DNA of 64,000 nucleotides, from NCBI RefSeq assembly GCF_000516985.1, contig NW_006917095.1:190157-254156 (forward strand). Direction: 5' to 3'. Made by a program: the position numbers and the translations under genes. The stretch is from Pestalotiopsis fici W106-1. Taxonomy: Eukaryota; Ascomycota; Sordariomycetes; Amphisphaeriales; Sporocadaceae. Numbering within the stretch: the stretch's first letter is position 1; each line of letters opens with the position of its first letter. The notes below the pieces were generated by a model. The model ran no database searches. It was not told the DNA's origin and saw only the letters and a program-made list of their open reading frames with translations. This document shows, one piece after another, positions 32,188 to 44,478 of this stretch.

Positions 32188-35100
32188 GACGGCGACGGCG
32201 TCATTGCTTGTGATAGTTGTTGAAAAGACAGACAGACGCTGCTCAGAACCGAAGCGTGTCAAGGTCCATTTCGCATTGAAATCAGCTGTCTGAGGTCCAG
32301 TCCGTCCCCATGCCGTCCTAGATTGATTAGCCGGGCCCCCTGTCAAACCCAATGCAGACAGACACAGCGGGCCACTAGCGCGCAATGGCCCCTTGGAAAC
32401 TTTGGTGGTGGCATTGGATTTGGCAGCTTTGCCAGTGCCTGTGGCTCGGTCTAAACTGCCGACAGCCCGCCCCCAATTGGCAAGAAACCCCTCTGGAGTC
32501 GCCTCTACTGTGTACTAGACCTCTGGCTCTAGTCCAGGGGTCGTGGATTCTGGAACCCCCTACCTAGGAATGTGGTATATAAATAGGAACATTTTTTTCT
32601 GACATCACTCAGACTTATGCCTAATGCATTTATACATGTTCATATTGTCACTTGCGTATTGCATTTCTGTGGCAATTCATGGACTTCATCTACTTGTCTA
32701 GACTCCATCATTAGTACAACTGCCAGCAATATATCCGACTACTACATAGGCAACCTAGGTACTTTCGAGGACTCTCCACGTATCTGGAAATTGCCCAGTC
32801 CCTAAATACTATGTAGCGATCCATATATTTTGGCCCGGACCATCTCATGGTCCCCTCATACGATTTTCTGCTCCTTCGTATACATCATAGCCTGTTTTCA
32901 ACCTAGGAACACCCACATATTTCGGTTTCAAGAATATAGCGATCTAACACTACATTGCTGACGTCGAATAAATTAAGTTGATGGAATTCTTTGCAACTGA
33001 CCTTGGTGAAGTGCAATGTGTCTAGGGCAGCCCTACTGATACTGCCAAATTCTAAGATAACGTCGCCTTGGTTACGATGACTGGGTACTTTAGATTTGCT
33101 AGCAACAATGTCCGAGGCCTTCAGTTTCCTACCTTGGCAGAGTTCAGTGGCTTGATATGTCCTTTTTTTACGTCAAGGTACAAACGCACGATGATCAGTG
33201 CAACTTGTTTCTTTTCAATATCACAATGATCTGCAAGTTCTCGGCCCCGAACACTTGACATATTGCTTGTGTTTCATGAAATAATCCGGGCCACGAGCCG
33301 GAGCAGCATAACGACGATTGCTGAAGAGTGAGCTTGAGTCAGTCATTACCTGACTCTCCAAGCCCAGAACGCAAGGAAATTCGAATAGTTCCAAGGATCC
33401 GTAATATACACATGTGGGTGGAAACCATTATCAGCGTGGGTTTATGGTACAGCAAGTAAAATGGACTTGGTAATGATTTGAAAGTTGGAATGATCATGCA
33501 CCTAGGGGTTCTGCAGTAGCACGCCCCCAGCGACACCGACTGGTGACGCTGTTAATTCTTTCCAATGTACGTAATGTACAAGGAATATACTCATAATATT
33601 CTTAATTTCGGGACTAAATGTGTGGATCTTGACTCTGCATGTCACATAGTGAGCCATGGTAAGTGGGTGTACTTTGAGCATGCAACTCAATCTTTCGTGC
33701 CTCGAATCTTGCGACGGATTTTATGCCTCGGCATCATTCATCACAGCTTGATGTCTCGAACGCTTCAGGCCCCTCGACTAGGTAGATAATGAATTTCAGA
33801 AACCAGCAGTTGACCGGTAGAACACAAGACAATGTCAAACGTGACTCAATCATTCAACGGAGGCAGCCTTTACGCAATAACTCGCGATGAATCCATCACC
33901 CCAATTTAACGAGTACGAGACTGCAATTCCCGCCAATATGAACCGATTGGCGTGTTCAAATTAGCACTGTTGCAACTTTGGTCATGTTGACACTTGCTCA
34001 TGTGAATTGTCGAGCCTGGGTTGGGCATTGGGTTTTTGAAGAGCGCGGTAGCCAGAATATAAATGTATTCCACACTATAATAGTGTAGTCGCGGGTGGAA
34101 GCCTGCACGGGAGGTCCTGCAGTAGTGCTCACCTAGTTATCAAAACCAGCTTATTTAGTGATGACACACATGTGCATGTTATATGTCATTGCGGGGGAGA
34201 TGTCGATGCATCTGTTTCGTGTATCTATTAATTATGGTCGCATATCATATCTAGAGTGTCGAGATTATCATATCTCAAATTGTTTACCATAGAGGGCATT
34301 GACTAGGTAGGTAGGTAATGTATATAAATCTGCAGAAAATTGTCTTACAACTCACCAACCCCGCACTCGCAGCTGCAGCTATCACCAGCAACTACCTAAC
34401 TTTGACTCCTTGAGTAACTCCAGGGCTAGCCTGCCTCTAAGCTTATGCAGTAGGCTTAAAAAACAAAGTGGTTTGGTGAGGCCATGGCCTATACTATAAT
34501 GGGGCTTCTCGGTTATTTACAGTCATGCAGTAGTTTGCATACAGAAATGTCTACCTATCGTAGCTTCGAGGACCATTTGAATGAGCATTTACCCAATTGA
34601 TAAACTCGGCTGCATGCATAGTGAAGCCCCATCTGTATTCTCGCCGTGGTTCGCTCCATGGGCACCGTCGTTCAGGTCAACCACTGACCCCTGACACAAT
34701 CGATTGCCTTCATTGGGGCGCAGTTGCACGGCCTCGGGCGAATCACAGCGTGTAGGCGTCGTCTTCCAGGGATCCGCGTCTGGAAAGGGCAAGGCACACC
34801 CGCCTCTCCGATTGTGCTATGCAGTATTTTGCAGTAGGTCCAGCGCTTCCGGTGCGTAGTAGTGCGAGAAACCAGTCAAGCTCGCCGTCGGTCGGCCATG
34901 TGGTGCAGTGTGCCCGTTTTTCTCTCTCTCTTAATAAGATCCGGGCCACCACCATGACGATACTAGGCAGAGGTGCTTCGCCCATTTTCTTCGTGGATGT
35001 TGCCGGTACAGTAGCCGCTTTTTTCTGTTCTTGTAACATCACACACATCTGTCGTGTTTGTAAAACCCCGTCTTGTGTGTCGTATTGCAAATCTTGTCCT

Positions 35101-35198
35101 GGCCTCTGAGACACATTTTATTTACATACAAACATACTATTGATCCCACATTCCCTCAAGTCCCAGCGCTTCCATGCAGGGTCAACAGAGGTCTTGCA
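32188..35198. other. 3-kb gene-poor, A/T-leaning intergenic region
   Basis: All frames are short and overlapping. It contains CCTAGG-type motifs at about 32562-32567 and 32754-32759 and (TAGG)n-like repeats at 34303-34318. The left end holds the FHIP promoter, the right end the lipase promoter. No gene is supportable. Confidence 0.5.
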
Positions 35199-37118
35199 AT
35201 GGGGTTCTTCGCGTCCAGAAAGCGTCAACAACCGTCGTCGCCATCTTCGCCCACACTCAAAGTTGATCATCTAGGATATCCAATTGGCTCGTCTCGGCCA
35301 CAAGTCACCCAACCCCAGGACTCACAAGTGCAGCCGCCCTCTCAACCTCAAGTCCAAGGAGGTTATGCTGTTCAGCCTCCGCCATACCCAGAGCCACAGC
35401 GGCCGTATGGTCCTCCTATTATCGTGAATCAACACTACTATCTCAGCCCCGTTCCTCCTTATTCAGCTCCGTCAACATGTTCCTTGACCCATCTCGGTAA
35501 ACACAATCTTGGGTCTATGGTGGATCTTGCCAACAAGCTTGTACCATACGAGGTTGTGCATCAGGTAATCGATGACGGTTTGCCAAGATGGCATTGTCAC
35601 GCCTCACAATTACTGAACCAAACCGCTGCATTGTACGATCAGATACAGACCAAGTTCAATGAAGTCATGACTTCAATTGACTGTGATCGTTTCTCCGGAC
35701 ATGAAGGAGACTTGTTTCAGTATCAGTCAACCCCTCATCAAGCGTCTAGCACGGTCTCGCCTCCAGCAGCGACGGGCGACAAGAGCCGGGCCAAGAAAAA
35801 AGGCAAAAAGGATACAACCAAAGGACAAACCACAGCAGTCGTGTCGTCACTTGCTCAGGGCGGTTATTTTGCCAAGGTTGATTTATACGCCAATTCTCGG
35901 CTGCCTGACAATCTACCTCCTCTGCGACTGTAAGCCACGAGCCAACAGCCATTATACCAGGTTTCACTAACAAGCAACAGCTATATCCCAACATGGCCAT
36001 TGATATGCTTGGCATCCCAATATTCTGAACGGGTCTATGAGACTCCCCGAGGCTCTGAACGCGATGCCTATGTTGATGCAGACTGGCGGACAGGGACAAA
36101 GGCCATGTGTATAAAATCTGTTCCTATGGACCACATGCACACTATCGTCTTTGCCATACGTGGGACGGCGACTTTTATGGACTGGGCAGTCAACCTGAAC
36201 ACGGCACCAACAGCGCCAACCGGCTTCTTGGTAAGTTGCGTTGCTCTCCAGCTATGAGATTGCCACTTACCGGCTTTATAGGATGACACCAGCAATTTTT
36301 GCCACGCAGGATTCCTTTCTGCAGCGCGAAAGATGATCAAGCCCGTCGCGGCAAGGCTTCGGCAGCTGTTGGAAGAAAATCCGAATCGCTCATCGTACTC
36401 TCTTCTGATCACCGGCCACTCAGCTGGCGGCGCCGTGGCCTCTTTGCTCTACGCCCATATGCTCTCGACCTCCAAAGCAGCCTCATCTGAGCTAAATATT
36501 CTGACTGGCTGCTTCAAGAGAGTACACTGCATCACGTTTGGCACACCACCATTGTCCCGTGTGCCTTTGCAAAAACCCGAGCGATTCGAACTCAGAAAGT
36601 CTTTGTTTATAACCTTTATCAATGAAGGCGATCCCGTGGCGCGAGCCGACAAGGCATACGTCAAGAGTCTGCTCGAGCTTTTTGCCAGTCCCGCGCCAAA
36701 CCTAACTCCGACAAAAACAGACGGCAAGTCGCTCAGTTCGCCGCCGAACCCGCCTGCAAAACAATCCAAATCAAAGGACAAAAAGTCCAAGACCACTTTG
36801 TCATCCAAGAAACCAAAGAATGCGGTGAAGCCACCTCAGACGAAGGCACCGAGGCCTGTATGGCAGTTACCCCCAAGCACTCTCAGCAATGCGGGGCGCA
36901 TCGTGATTTTGCGCTCGGGAGACCCGAAGGCCAAGCTCAAGGGCAAAAAGACAGTCGAGGAACGACTGAATGAGGGGGTCTTGGCCCAGGTTGCGAGCGA
37001 CGAGCAGCTGAGGAACGTGGTTTGGGGCGATCCCGTCTGTCATGTCATGAAACTGTATGCTGGGCGCATCGAGACCTTGGCGGTTGCGGCAGTGACCGCT
37101 AAACGATGGCTATCATGA
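35199..37118 (+). CDS. class 3 (alpha/beta) lipase domain protein
   Basis: Exons 35199-35929, 35981-36230 and 36282-37118 give 605 aa; both introns are 51 nt. The ATG at 35199 begins MGFFASRKRQQ. No signal peptide is present, but Gly2 makes N-myristoylation possible. A long Pro/Gln-rich disordered N-terminus leads to the lipase core. The core has IVFAIRGTATFMDWAVNL (oxyanion region), the nucleophile elbow GHSAGG (Ser374), HCITFGTPPLS, Asp444 in INEGDPVA and His581 in DPVCHVMKLY. A Lys/Ser/Pro-rich insert of about 60 residues separates the Asp and His parts. It is probably an intracellular acylglycerol or phospholipid lipase; the substrate is unknown. Phase continuity across both introns supports the model. 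Confidence 0.88.
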
Positions 37119-37698
37119 CGGAAAATACCGTCGAAATTATGGAAGCGGTTCTCCATAAGGCGTTTGGCTTGATTTCGGGCAATTATTGATACCATTTGAC
37201 TTGGACAGTAACAGGTTGCAGTTTTCTGGGCCTGGATATAGTCTGCGGGGTACGAATTTTATGATGACAAAATGACACTGCTACGAATTTCATTTGTGTC
37301 TGTAGGTGTAGTAGAGATATATAGGTATCATCAATTCAGCATGTGAGAAATAATTATGGTCATCTTTGCGAAATTGACTCGAGACAAGCAAAAAGATTCA
37401 TGCTTTTGACCTAGGACTGATCCGAACACAAGCAGCTTACCAGCAGTATACTTGATCGTCAACTATGTACTAACCATGATCATATGGCCAGCCCCACACT
37501 TCGGAAGCAAATTGCATCCGATAAAGGTGGTGTCAGTAAGCAGGAAGCGAGTCGACATCTCTTGACATTAACAATCATGTAACTCGCACATGCGCAGAGC
37601 ATTGATGGTAGTTCGTGTTTTCCCAGATTTCGTGGTGAAGCAAATGATCTGCTAAATTCCAGCATCCAAAACCTTCATTTTGATGGTTGACGAGCAAT
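37119..37698. other. intergenic region
   Basis: This is the 3' flank of the lipase and the promoter of the Zn2Cys6 gene. Nothing else is recognised. Confidence 0.5.
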
Positions 37699-40054
37699 AT
37701 GAATCAAGATCGGGCTACAAGTTCAGCAGCCCCGCGTCGGCGCAGTTCGAGAACAGCTCAGGTATGTTGTACGGGACTACATCAACCAGTTGCGGGTAGG
37801 CTCCATCGTCACAAGCTCACCATATGAATCCATTAGGCCTGTTCTCGTTGTAAAGACAAGAAGACGCGCTGTGATGGAAAGAGACCTTCTTGTACTTCCT
37901 GCTCCAAATTCGGCTCGCCATGTGTCTATGCACAAACGCAGAGGACAAGAGGGCCAAGCAAAAGGTTTGTGCCAAAAGAATTACCTACAGAAAACAGGTT
38001 CGTCGTAACACAATAACTGACCTTTAAAATAGCAAAAAGTATATAGAAGATCTTGAAAATCGATTAGCTACTGTTGAGCACGATCTTCGGCGGTCTGGAC
38101 TCGCAAAGGACGATGCATCGACTGAGGCGTCATCGTCTCAAGATAAGGAACCAGAGGCACAATCTCTTTGTGAAGGCAGAAGCTCTATTGGCTTGGACGA
38201 AGAGACTTCTCGCAACCAATCTCTAATCTCCCCGTCCGCTAGTACGCAGCGCGTCTTGCCGCAAACAGACTTGCCAGCAATAGAATTGCCGACAACAGAC
38301 TGTCCAGGAATGAATCTACAATATTGGCAAGGTTGTGCGATGCGGCGGAAAGATATGCGAGCACATACCCGCTTCGACAAGTTTCAACAGCAAGTATTTG
38401 CTCCGCTGTTTGCGGAGGAACCGAACCAGGTCTTCATTGGTCCCGTGTTTGACGAGATCATGGCACCCTTTCCCTTTCTCGACTGGGTATTATTCAAGAC
38501 GGGGTTGACGAGTGAGCTCAGCTCCTTTTGCAGCCCTTCTTGGCGCGCATGTGTCAATGCGGTGCTGTCAATGACCGTGTGCTTCCGCGCGGCGAAGAGC
38601 GCGTTTGCAGAGCTACAGGGAGATGCGTGGGCGTACTTCAAGACGGCATTTGGCTTGTTGCCCCAGCTCATGGCTGAGGGCAAAGATTTGGAGGCTGTGG
38701 AGGCAATGACATCCATGTCAATGTTTCTCCGAGGTACACCAGATGCGCAAAACTTGTCATTGTTGGTATCAAGCGCGAGTCGCTTATACCAGATCGTCAG
38801 TATGCGTCGCAATAAAGTGTCCGATGCCGCTCACGATGTTCCAGAGCCACAGAGATCTTCTCACCTTCTTTGGGCACTGCATTCAATGGATCAAGAATTA
38901 GTCTTTAGACACGGCTTGTCCCCTGTCCTAGACATGCGACACCAATTCTTGAACGAACTCGAAAGTTCCGGATCCTTGGACACGCCCATGATAAATCTAT
39001 TTCGCAAGCGCACCAGTCTTGCCGTTATACAGTCACAAATTAACAACCTTCTCTACTCAAACACGAAACCTGACCTAGAATCTGCACCACTGGCTGGGCA
39101 AATATACAAACTTGCCACTGGGCTTCAGCAGTGGAGCTCCGAGATGCACTTGGTTATTCCTACCGCCGCTCGCGCATCAACAATCAATGAGCTTGAGCTT
39201 TCCTTGCTGATTCATGTCGACGACCTTTATCTCGCCCATTATCACACTATACTAATGATATACTGGCCATTGCGAGGGTTCCAAGACGATAACATAATCA
39301 ACGCCCCTCAGATCATTTCCAGTAGTGATTTCACATCTTTGCGAGACCTGTCAAGGACAAAGTGTGCAGATGCTTCTCAGGAGACACTGTTGTTGATTGG
39401 CCATTTCTATTCACTCCCATTCATGTCCTTGTGGTCAGTTTGATATTGCACCCTGATGTATCATGCTTGGTGCTGATATTTTCTCAAAAACAAACAGGTC
39501 ATTTCTGAGCTACTTTGTCTCGGCGCATCTCACCCTTTTTGCTGCTGTCTTGGCCCAACCCAGGGGACTCGTAGCGGCAGGACATTTATCAGCCATGGAG
39601 GTATTCATGACATCCCTTAAGTTGATCATTTCAGAGAATGGCTTTGATATCAGACGGGTAGCCTCTGCCTGTGCTGGTATGACTAGCATTTCCCGCGCCG
39701 TTACCAAGGCGGCGACGGCTATCAACAGTCCAAGTCAGAGTGAAACCGACCATATTACTCAACAAGCAGAGGTGAGAAAAAAAGTTGTAACAAGTATATG
39801 AAACTCTACTCACTTTCCGCTAGACTGCACTCGACCTTGTCAACCAAGCGACGAGTCCCATGTACATTGCACAGAACTGGATGAGCAACTTAAAGAATAA
39901 GGACTATGATATCTCAGTGGCCTTGGCTCGTGTCCTCGGGATACCGTGGGACCTTGACCAGCGTTATGGCCCTTTGGTTCCCGAGGCGCTCATGCCGGAG
40001 ACCTATGCGTTTGGTTTTGCAGAGTCCAAAGAATATTCAATGTATCGCAAATAA
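37699..40054 (+). CDS. Zn2Cys6 transcription factor with fungal-specific regulatory domain
   Basis: Five exons, 37699-37761, 37837-37964, 38033-39433, 39498-39771 and 39824-40054, give 698 aa. The binuclear zinc cluster is split by the first intron boundary and reads C23-x2-C26-x6-C33-x6-C40-x2-C43-x6-C50. It is preceded by a basic arm (PRRRSSRTAQ) and followed by GPSK and a short coiled coil (YIEDLENRLATVEHDL) for dimerisation. The middle matches the fungal-specific TF regulatory region (WRACVNAVLSMTVCFR, LQYWQG). A 35-nt intron 2 (donor at 37998) would also keep frame and add 11 residues, but the 68-nt version with donor GTTTGT at 37965 is more usual. Targets are unknown. The gene converges on a hydrophobin gene with 318 bases between stop codons. 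Confidence 0.87.
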
Positions 40055-40372
40055 TGATCAAGTTCCTTGCTGAGTAGCTACTCATTTCATATGTTGCAGT
40101 CCAAACCAGATTGCATCTGTCACAATTTGATCGGAAACTCATGGTCAAGATTGGTAAAAGAGTGACTAAAGTTGGATTTCTGGGGCTAACAGTACTACTA
40201 CCTATCAATGCACATCAAGCATCATCTCTCCAAGATCTCGTATCAAATCAAGCATTACATCTCCCATAAAACTTCGTGATCCCATGATTATCTCGCGATG
40301 GATTGAATGGATTTTGGTAAATTTGGCGAAAGCGAACGCTTCAGAGTTGAGCAAAGGGGGCACCCAATGCGT
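40055..40372. other. short spacer between convergent genes
   Basis: It holds the 3' ends of the transcription factor (plus) and the hydrophobin (minus). No further feature is seen. Confidence 0.5.
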
Positions 40373-40919
40373 TTATAGCAGGGGAACAGCGACGCAGGGC
40401 AGCTGGGCGTTGATGAGACCCTGCTGGGGAGCACCGCCAGAGTGCTGGCAGCAAGCAACAGACTGCTTGCACTGCTGGTTGAGGAGGTCAGTAAGACCGA
40501 GACCAGCAACGGCGCCTGTTGTGGGGGTTTCATTGTGTCAGCCTTTTTTTTCTTGATCTGAGTATCGCTGTCGCGGAGAGGTCGTATCTTACCAAGGCCG
40601 AGGTCGAGCTTGGAGCAGCCATCGAAGAGAGCAGCGCCCTTGAGCAGGTCACCGGCAATGTCGAGGCCGGAGAGCAGACCGCTGGCAACGTCGGTGGAGT
40701 GGTCGTCAGTGTTGCCCTTATTGCAGCAGCTCAACTCGAGGTCCTGTCCGCAGACACTGTTTGATTATTAGCTGATGTGAGGTCTTTGAGAAGATTGGAG
40801 AAGTCGACATACTCGCCGGCAGATCCAACGGTGACGTCGCCATCGTTGCCACCACCCACCTGGGGAGCAGCAGCTGCGAAAGCAGCGAGGGTAGAGACGA
40901 TGAGAAGCTTGAACTGCAT
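40373..40919 (-). CDS. class I hydrophobin
   Basis: Exons 40919-40813, 40756-40593 and 40515-40373 give 137 aa; the introns are 56 and 77 nt. A signal peptide (MQFKLLIVSTLAAFAAAA) precedes the mature protein. All eight hydrophobin cysteines are present in the pattern C-x7-CC-x35-C-x22-C-x5-CC-x17-C, with only six residues after the last Cys. The long CC-to-C loop, rich in Gly, Leu and Asp, and the spacing fit class I rather than class II. Hydrophobins are secreted and assemble into amphipathic layers on aerial hyphae and conidia, affecting wettability and adhesion. A TATATAA element lies 156 bases upstream of the ATG, as expected for a strongly expressed structural gene. Confidence 0.95.
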
Positions 40920-41074
40920 TTTGACGGTTGGTTTGGGGTTTAATCAAAAAGCTGAAGCTTTGGCTAAGTTATGGGAGATGTTGGAGGGAATGTGGTAGAG
41001 TTGCAGGAAGGAGTGCTTTTTGATGCTGATGATGAGAGTAAGAATTGACAAATGGACAGAGATCAAGTTGATGT

Positions 41075-41081
41075 TATATAC
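41075..41081 (-). promoter_or_regulatory. putative TATA box of the hydrophobin gene
   Basis: On the minus strand the sequence reads TATATAAC about 155 bases upstream of the hydrophobin ATG at 40919. The intervening leader is CT- and CA-rich, typical of highly expressed fungal genes. Confidence 0.5.
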
Positions 41082-44000
41082 TCAGATCTTCTTCCGTGCT
41101 CGCCCATAGCCAGTCTCCCATCGTTTGTTTTTCGCTCACCAAATAGCCACGATGGGCCTCGAAATGGAATGCCTTGATAGTGATCTGCAATCGCAGGAGT
41201 CTTTGAGAATGTCCTGTCTCAATGGTCGCCGCCATGTTGGGATTCGGGGCCCCCAAGAGCCATCACCATTCTACCGCCCCCGCAAAAACAAAGAAATAAT
41301 CGGTCATGTCTCAAGACGATTTGAGCCTCAAAACCCAGCCCAAGGGCTCGGGAATGATGATTGCGGTCTCAACTGGTTGATTATAAGTGCCGATGAAGCG
41401 CCGCCACAGACTTGACAATAGTACCATGGCGTCAATTCATTGACTTTAATATGATTGGGATCCTCGTAGAAAAGATAGAACAGAATTCTATTTATATGAT
41501 TAAAATTATTTCCCTTTCTTTCAATGACAGACTCAACCAGACATTTCGTTTGAATTGCTTTGTTTTTTTCGGGCTTTCTTGCAATTCGGCGTTTTTAGGG
41601 CTACTTGGCAAGACAGAACCACATACTGGTGACTAATTCCACTGATGATCGCTCCAGGCCAGGATAAATCTCCCTGTCGGATGAGCTGACTTCCAGGTTC
41701 TAGTTTTTGTTAAGAACTTTACCCTTTTTAGATTCATATTTATGATTTTAGCACGGCTAACACGACGCGCCTGGTCCACTACGTGGTTGAGAAGCCCCAA
41801 GTTCATCGCTAGCCACCATATAAGTACGCGACATTCCTCTTTCACTTGATCAAGTGCTTTGTTTGAAACTGTCAAACTAGACTGATGGATTTCCACAGAA
41901 CAATTCTCGCAAGTTGTGTTTGTTGCGCAGCTCAGAGATCAAATTCTGAACAGTGCGGACATGGCAAACCGGACTTCCGTCGGAAAGAGCTTTGAAAAAG
42001 AAAACAATTTCGGCAACGGAAAGTGACTAGCCTGTATATTAGTTCATATGTGAAAGTTTCATCGTAGGCTCCTATGATTGATGAAAAGAAGGATGGAGTG
42101 ACATATCTCATAGATGCTGTGAAGCATTGTAGCTTACCACGATGGCGCCTCGTATAAGTGAAGCCCGAGCATAGCCAATGAAGTCATTAAGTCGGTCGAG
42201 CACTGGTAGATGTATCAATATGTCTTGCTAGTACAACTCACTGTAATTTTCGCTGAATCTGCTAGTGAAGATAGCATCGTTATAGCAATGCAATTTATGC
42301 GGTCGATCGTTCGCATATTGAGGCTTGTTCCGTGAGCCACTGTAGATCTGTCAATGTCTTTAAATGTTGACAGCATTGCGGAATTTTATGTTGTGCCGAC
42401 ACGATGAAGAAGGATTTTGCTGCAAACCGACCGAAGCGGCCAGCTCAGGTATATTAAACAGACAAGTCCTACTGCGCCACCTTCAGTCTAGAGCTCAATC
42501 ACTGGCTGTCAACCCTATGTCGTGCCTACACTGATGGCCGGTGGGTGATGCAGCAAGACTCACAGCAAGAAAGTTGCGCCCTCCCGGCAGGTAAACGGCC
42601 ATGGGCTAAGTGAATCAATAGTCGCGTTCATGTTAGTCGCACAGTGTTTCCAATTCATTGGTCAGCTGCGCCCTGCCAAATGAAAAATCAAGACAAATAT
42701 GCCAAGATCTAGGGTGAAAGCTCCTGATTCGATGGCTGCACAAATGTTCATGAATGACGAGTGTATATATATTCAAATCTTGCATGTGTGTATTCTGTCC
42801 TGCATGGATATTCGAAACCCAGCACGGCTGCCAAAGCAAGCCGGCGATTTAATGGATAAATATTCAAGACGGGATCAAAGCAATAGTCATTAACAAATCC
42901 CCTGCTGTGTAGCGCTTGTACATCATGCAGTCGTTGATCAATATCAGCTCAAGAAAAAGCCAAGGCTCGGAATATGTCAGATCGCCCGCGGGGCGTACAG
43001 GGAATAGGGATGGATATGCAACAGCTGTGCCATCGATGTAAAGATAGATGCAGGCTGCCTCCAGCTAGCCACCCGGATGTTAGTCATGCAGGAGTGTGTG
43101 TGCGTGTGTCATTGCTCATATTGCTCTGCTCTGCCCTGCTTTGCCCTGCCCTGTCTTCTTCCGACTCGGCCGTTGTTGTTGTTGCCTGCCCAATGGTCCC
43201 TCGCACACCGAGGGCTGGTACGTTGTGCAACGGATATCTTCGGCTTCTCGCATGTTCAGCGCTCTGCAGGTACAAACAGCCCCCCTGCATGTCAAATCTG
43301 CAATTATTCTGGGACTAGAGAGCGGATAAGGACAGTATCATCATATCTGAAGCGTTTAGTGGCAATCGGGGAACTGTTTATTTTCCCTTATGTGAGTTGC
43401 GTTCGGCAATATAGACTTAGAATGAGTTGAGAATTTATTTGAAAACATCACGCAAGTCGGCTCACTGCAACGGAATGTCACATCAGAGGCCACCGACTTG
43501 CTTGTCCAGTCTCAATGAGAAGCTGGGAGACCTGCGCCTGTTACAAAATCCAGATCATGAGGCTGATAGTTTAATCTATTCTCGTTTACACCCGAAGCGG
43601 GGGATCAAGGTAAATCATCAAGACAACAACAATTTGGGCGGATTCTGACATCCGCCAAAAGCTGCTGCAAGAAATTTCTGTTGTTTGCTGGCTTTGGTCT
43701 GGAATCGTATCGACAATGCAGGCATCCCCTTCCGTCCAGTATTTGCTCCCGAGAATCGGCCCAGGATCTAGAATTGCTGTGCTCCTGTCCCCTGAGGAAT
43801 CGGTGGCATTATACAAGTACTTCGTTGACTCATCAGCTGCCATGTGCCCGACACGTTGAACGTGTGCCAGTGTGGCGGAAAACCTTTCAAGGTCTGGATC
43901 ATGGCAGGGTTGATACCACTGCCGACGATCCCGTTTGAGACAGCAATGGCATCCTTCTCGTTTGGTGTTCAATGACAGCATGGCCAGCAAGCTCTCCAAG

Positions 44001-44347
44001 TTCAGAATGTCTCGAAGAGCTGGCGATGTTGAGCAACGGTACACCAAACTTTGAGCGACCACAGCTTGCAAGAAACGAGAGAACTAATCGGCATACCATC
44101 ACTCAATCTGGACCGAGGGCAATCCGCCTCGATACATGACAGAAATCTGGGGCTTTACGGGATGGTGCATAGGTGTATGTTGGCACACTACAAGCAACCG
44201 ATCACGGAAAGACTCCTGGTCTTGTTCCTGGATTCTGAGGTAGCATATGCGCATTGGTAACGAAGCTGCGGAGGGTTTCTTGCAGGTACAGCATTCACTG
44301 TGTGCCAATACAAATGACACGAGGAGAGACGTGGTCTAGTCTTGAAT

Positions 44348-44354
44348 TATAAAG
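44348..44354 (+). promoter_or_regulatory. putative TATA box of the mucin-like gene
   Basis: TATAAAG lies 131 bases before the ATG at 44479, in a position suitable for a core promoter. Motif and position only. Confidence 0.35.
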
Positions 44355-44478
44355 AGGACGAGATCACCACGAGTTGTTATTTCTTTAATATTGTTCTTGT
44401 CAAGACTTTCTTCCGTTCATTACCAACTCGGAGCAACTACACTCGTTTCCCTTGCCAAATCGTTTCGAGATCGTTGTA

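Larger units (their letters stand above)
40920..44478. other. 3.5-kb intergenic region between hydrophobin and mucin-like genes
   Basis: It contains the hydrophobin promoter, an A/T-rich stretch (about 41420-41640) and a low-complexity CTGC/CCTGC run at about 43119-43152. Minus-strand frames at 43586-44320 look vaguely protein-like but do not close into a gene. A short splice-bounded open segment on the minus strand near 42130-42210 may be a remnant. No intact gene is supportable. Confidence 0.5.

Noticed and set aside
34743..35114. 124-codon minus-strand frame upstream of the lipase
   Set aside because: It lies in the lipase promoter region, has no domain, and shows no intron or promoter context.
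37998..38032. 35-nt intron in the Zn2Cys6 gene
   Set aside because: It keeps frame, but it is shorter than the other introns here. The overlapping 68-nt intron (37965-38032) has a better donor and gives a normal GPSK linker.
43586..44320. Minus-strand frames resembling a C-terminal transcription-factor piece
   Set aside because: They do not join in frame with any good splice pair, and I could not match them to a family.
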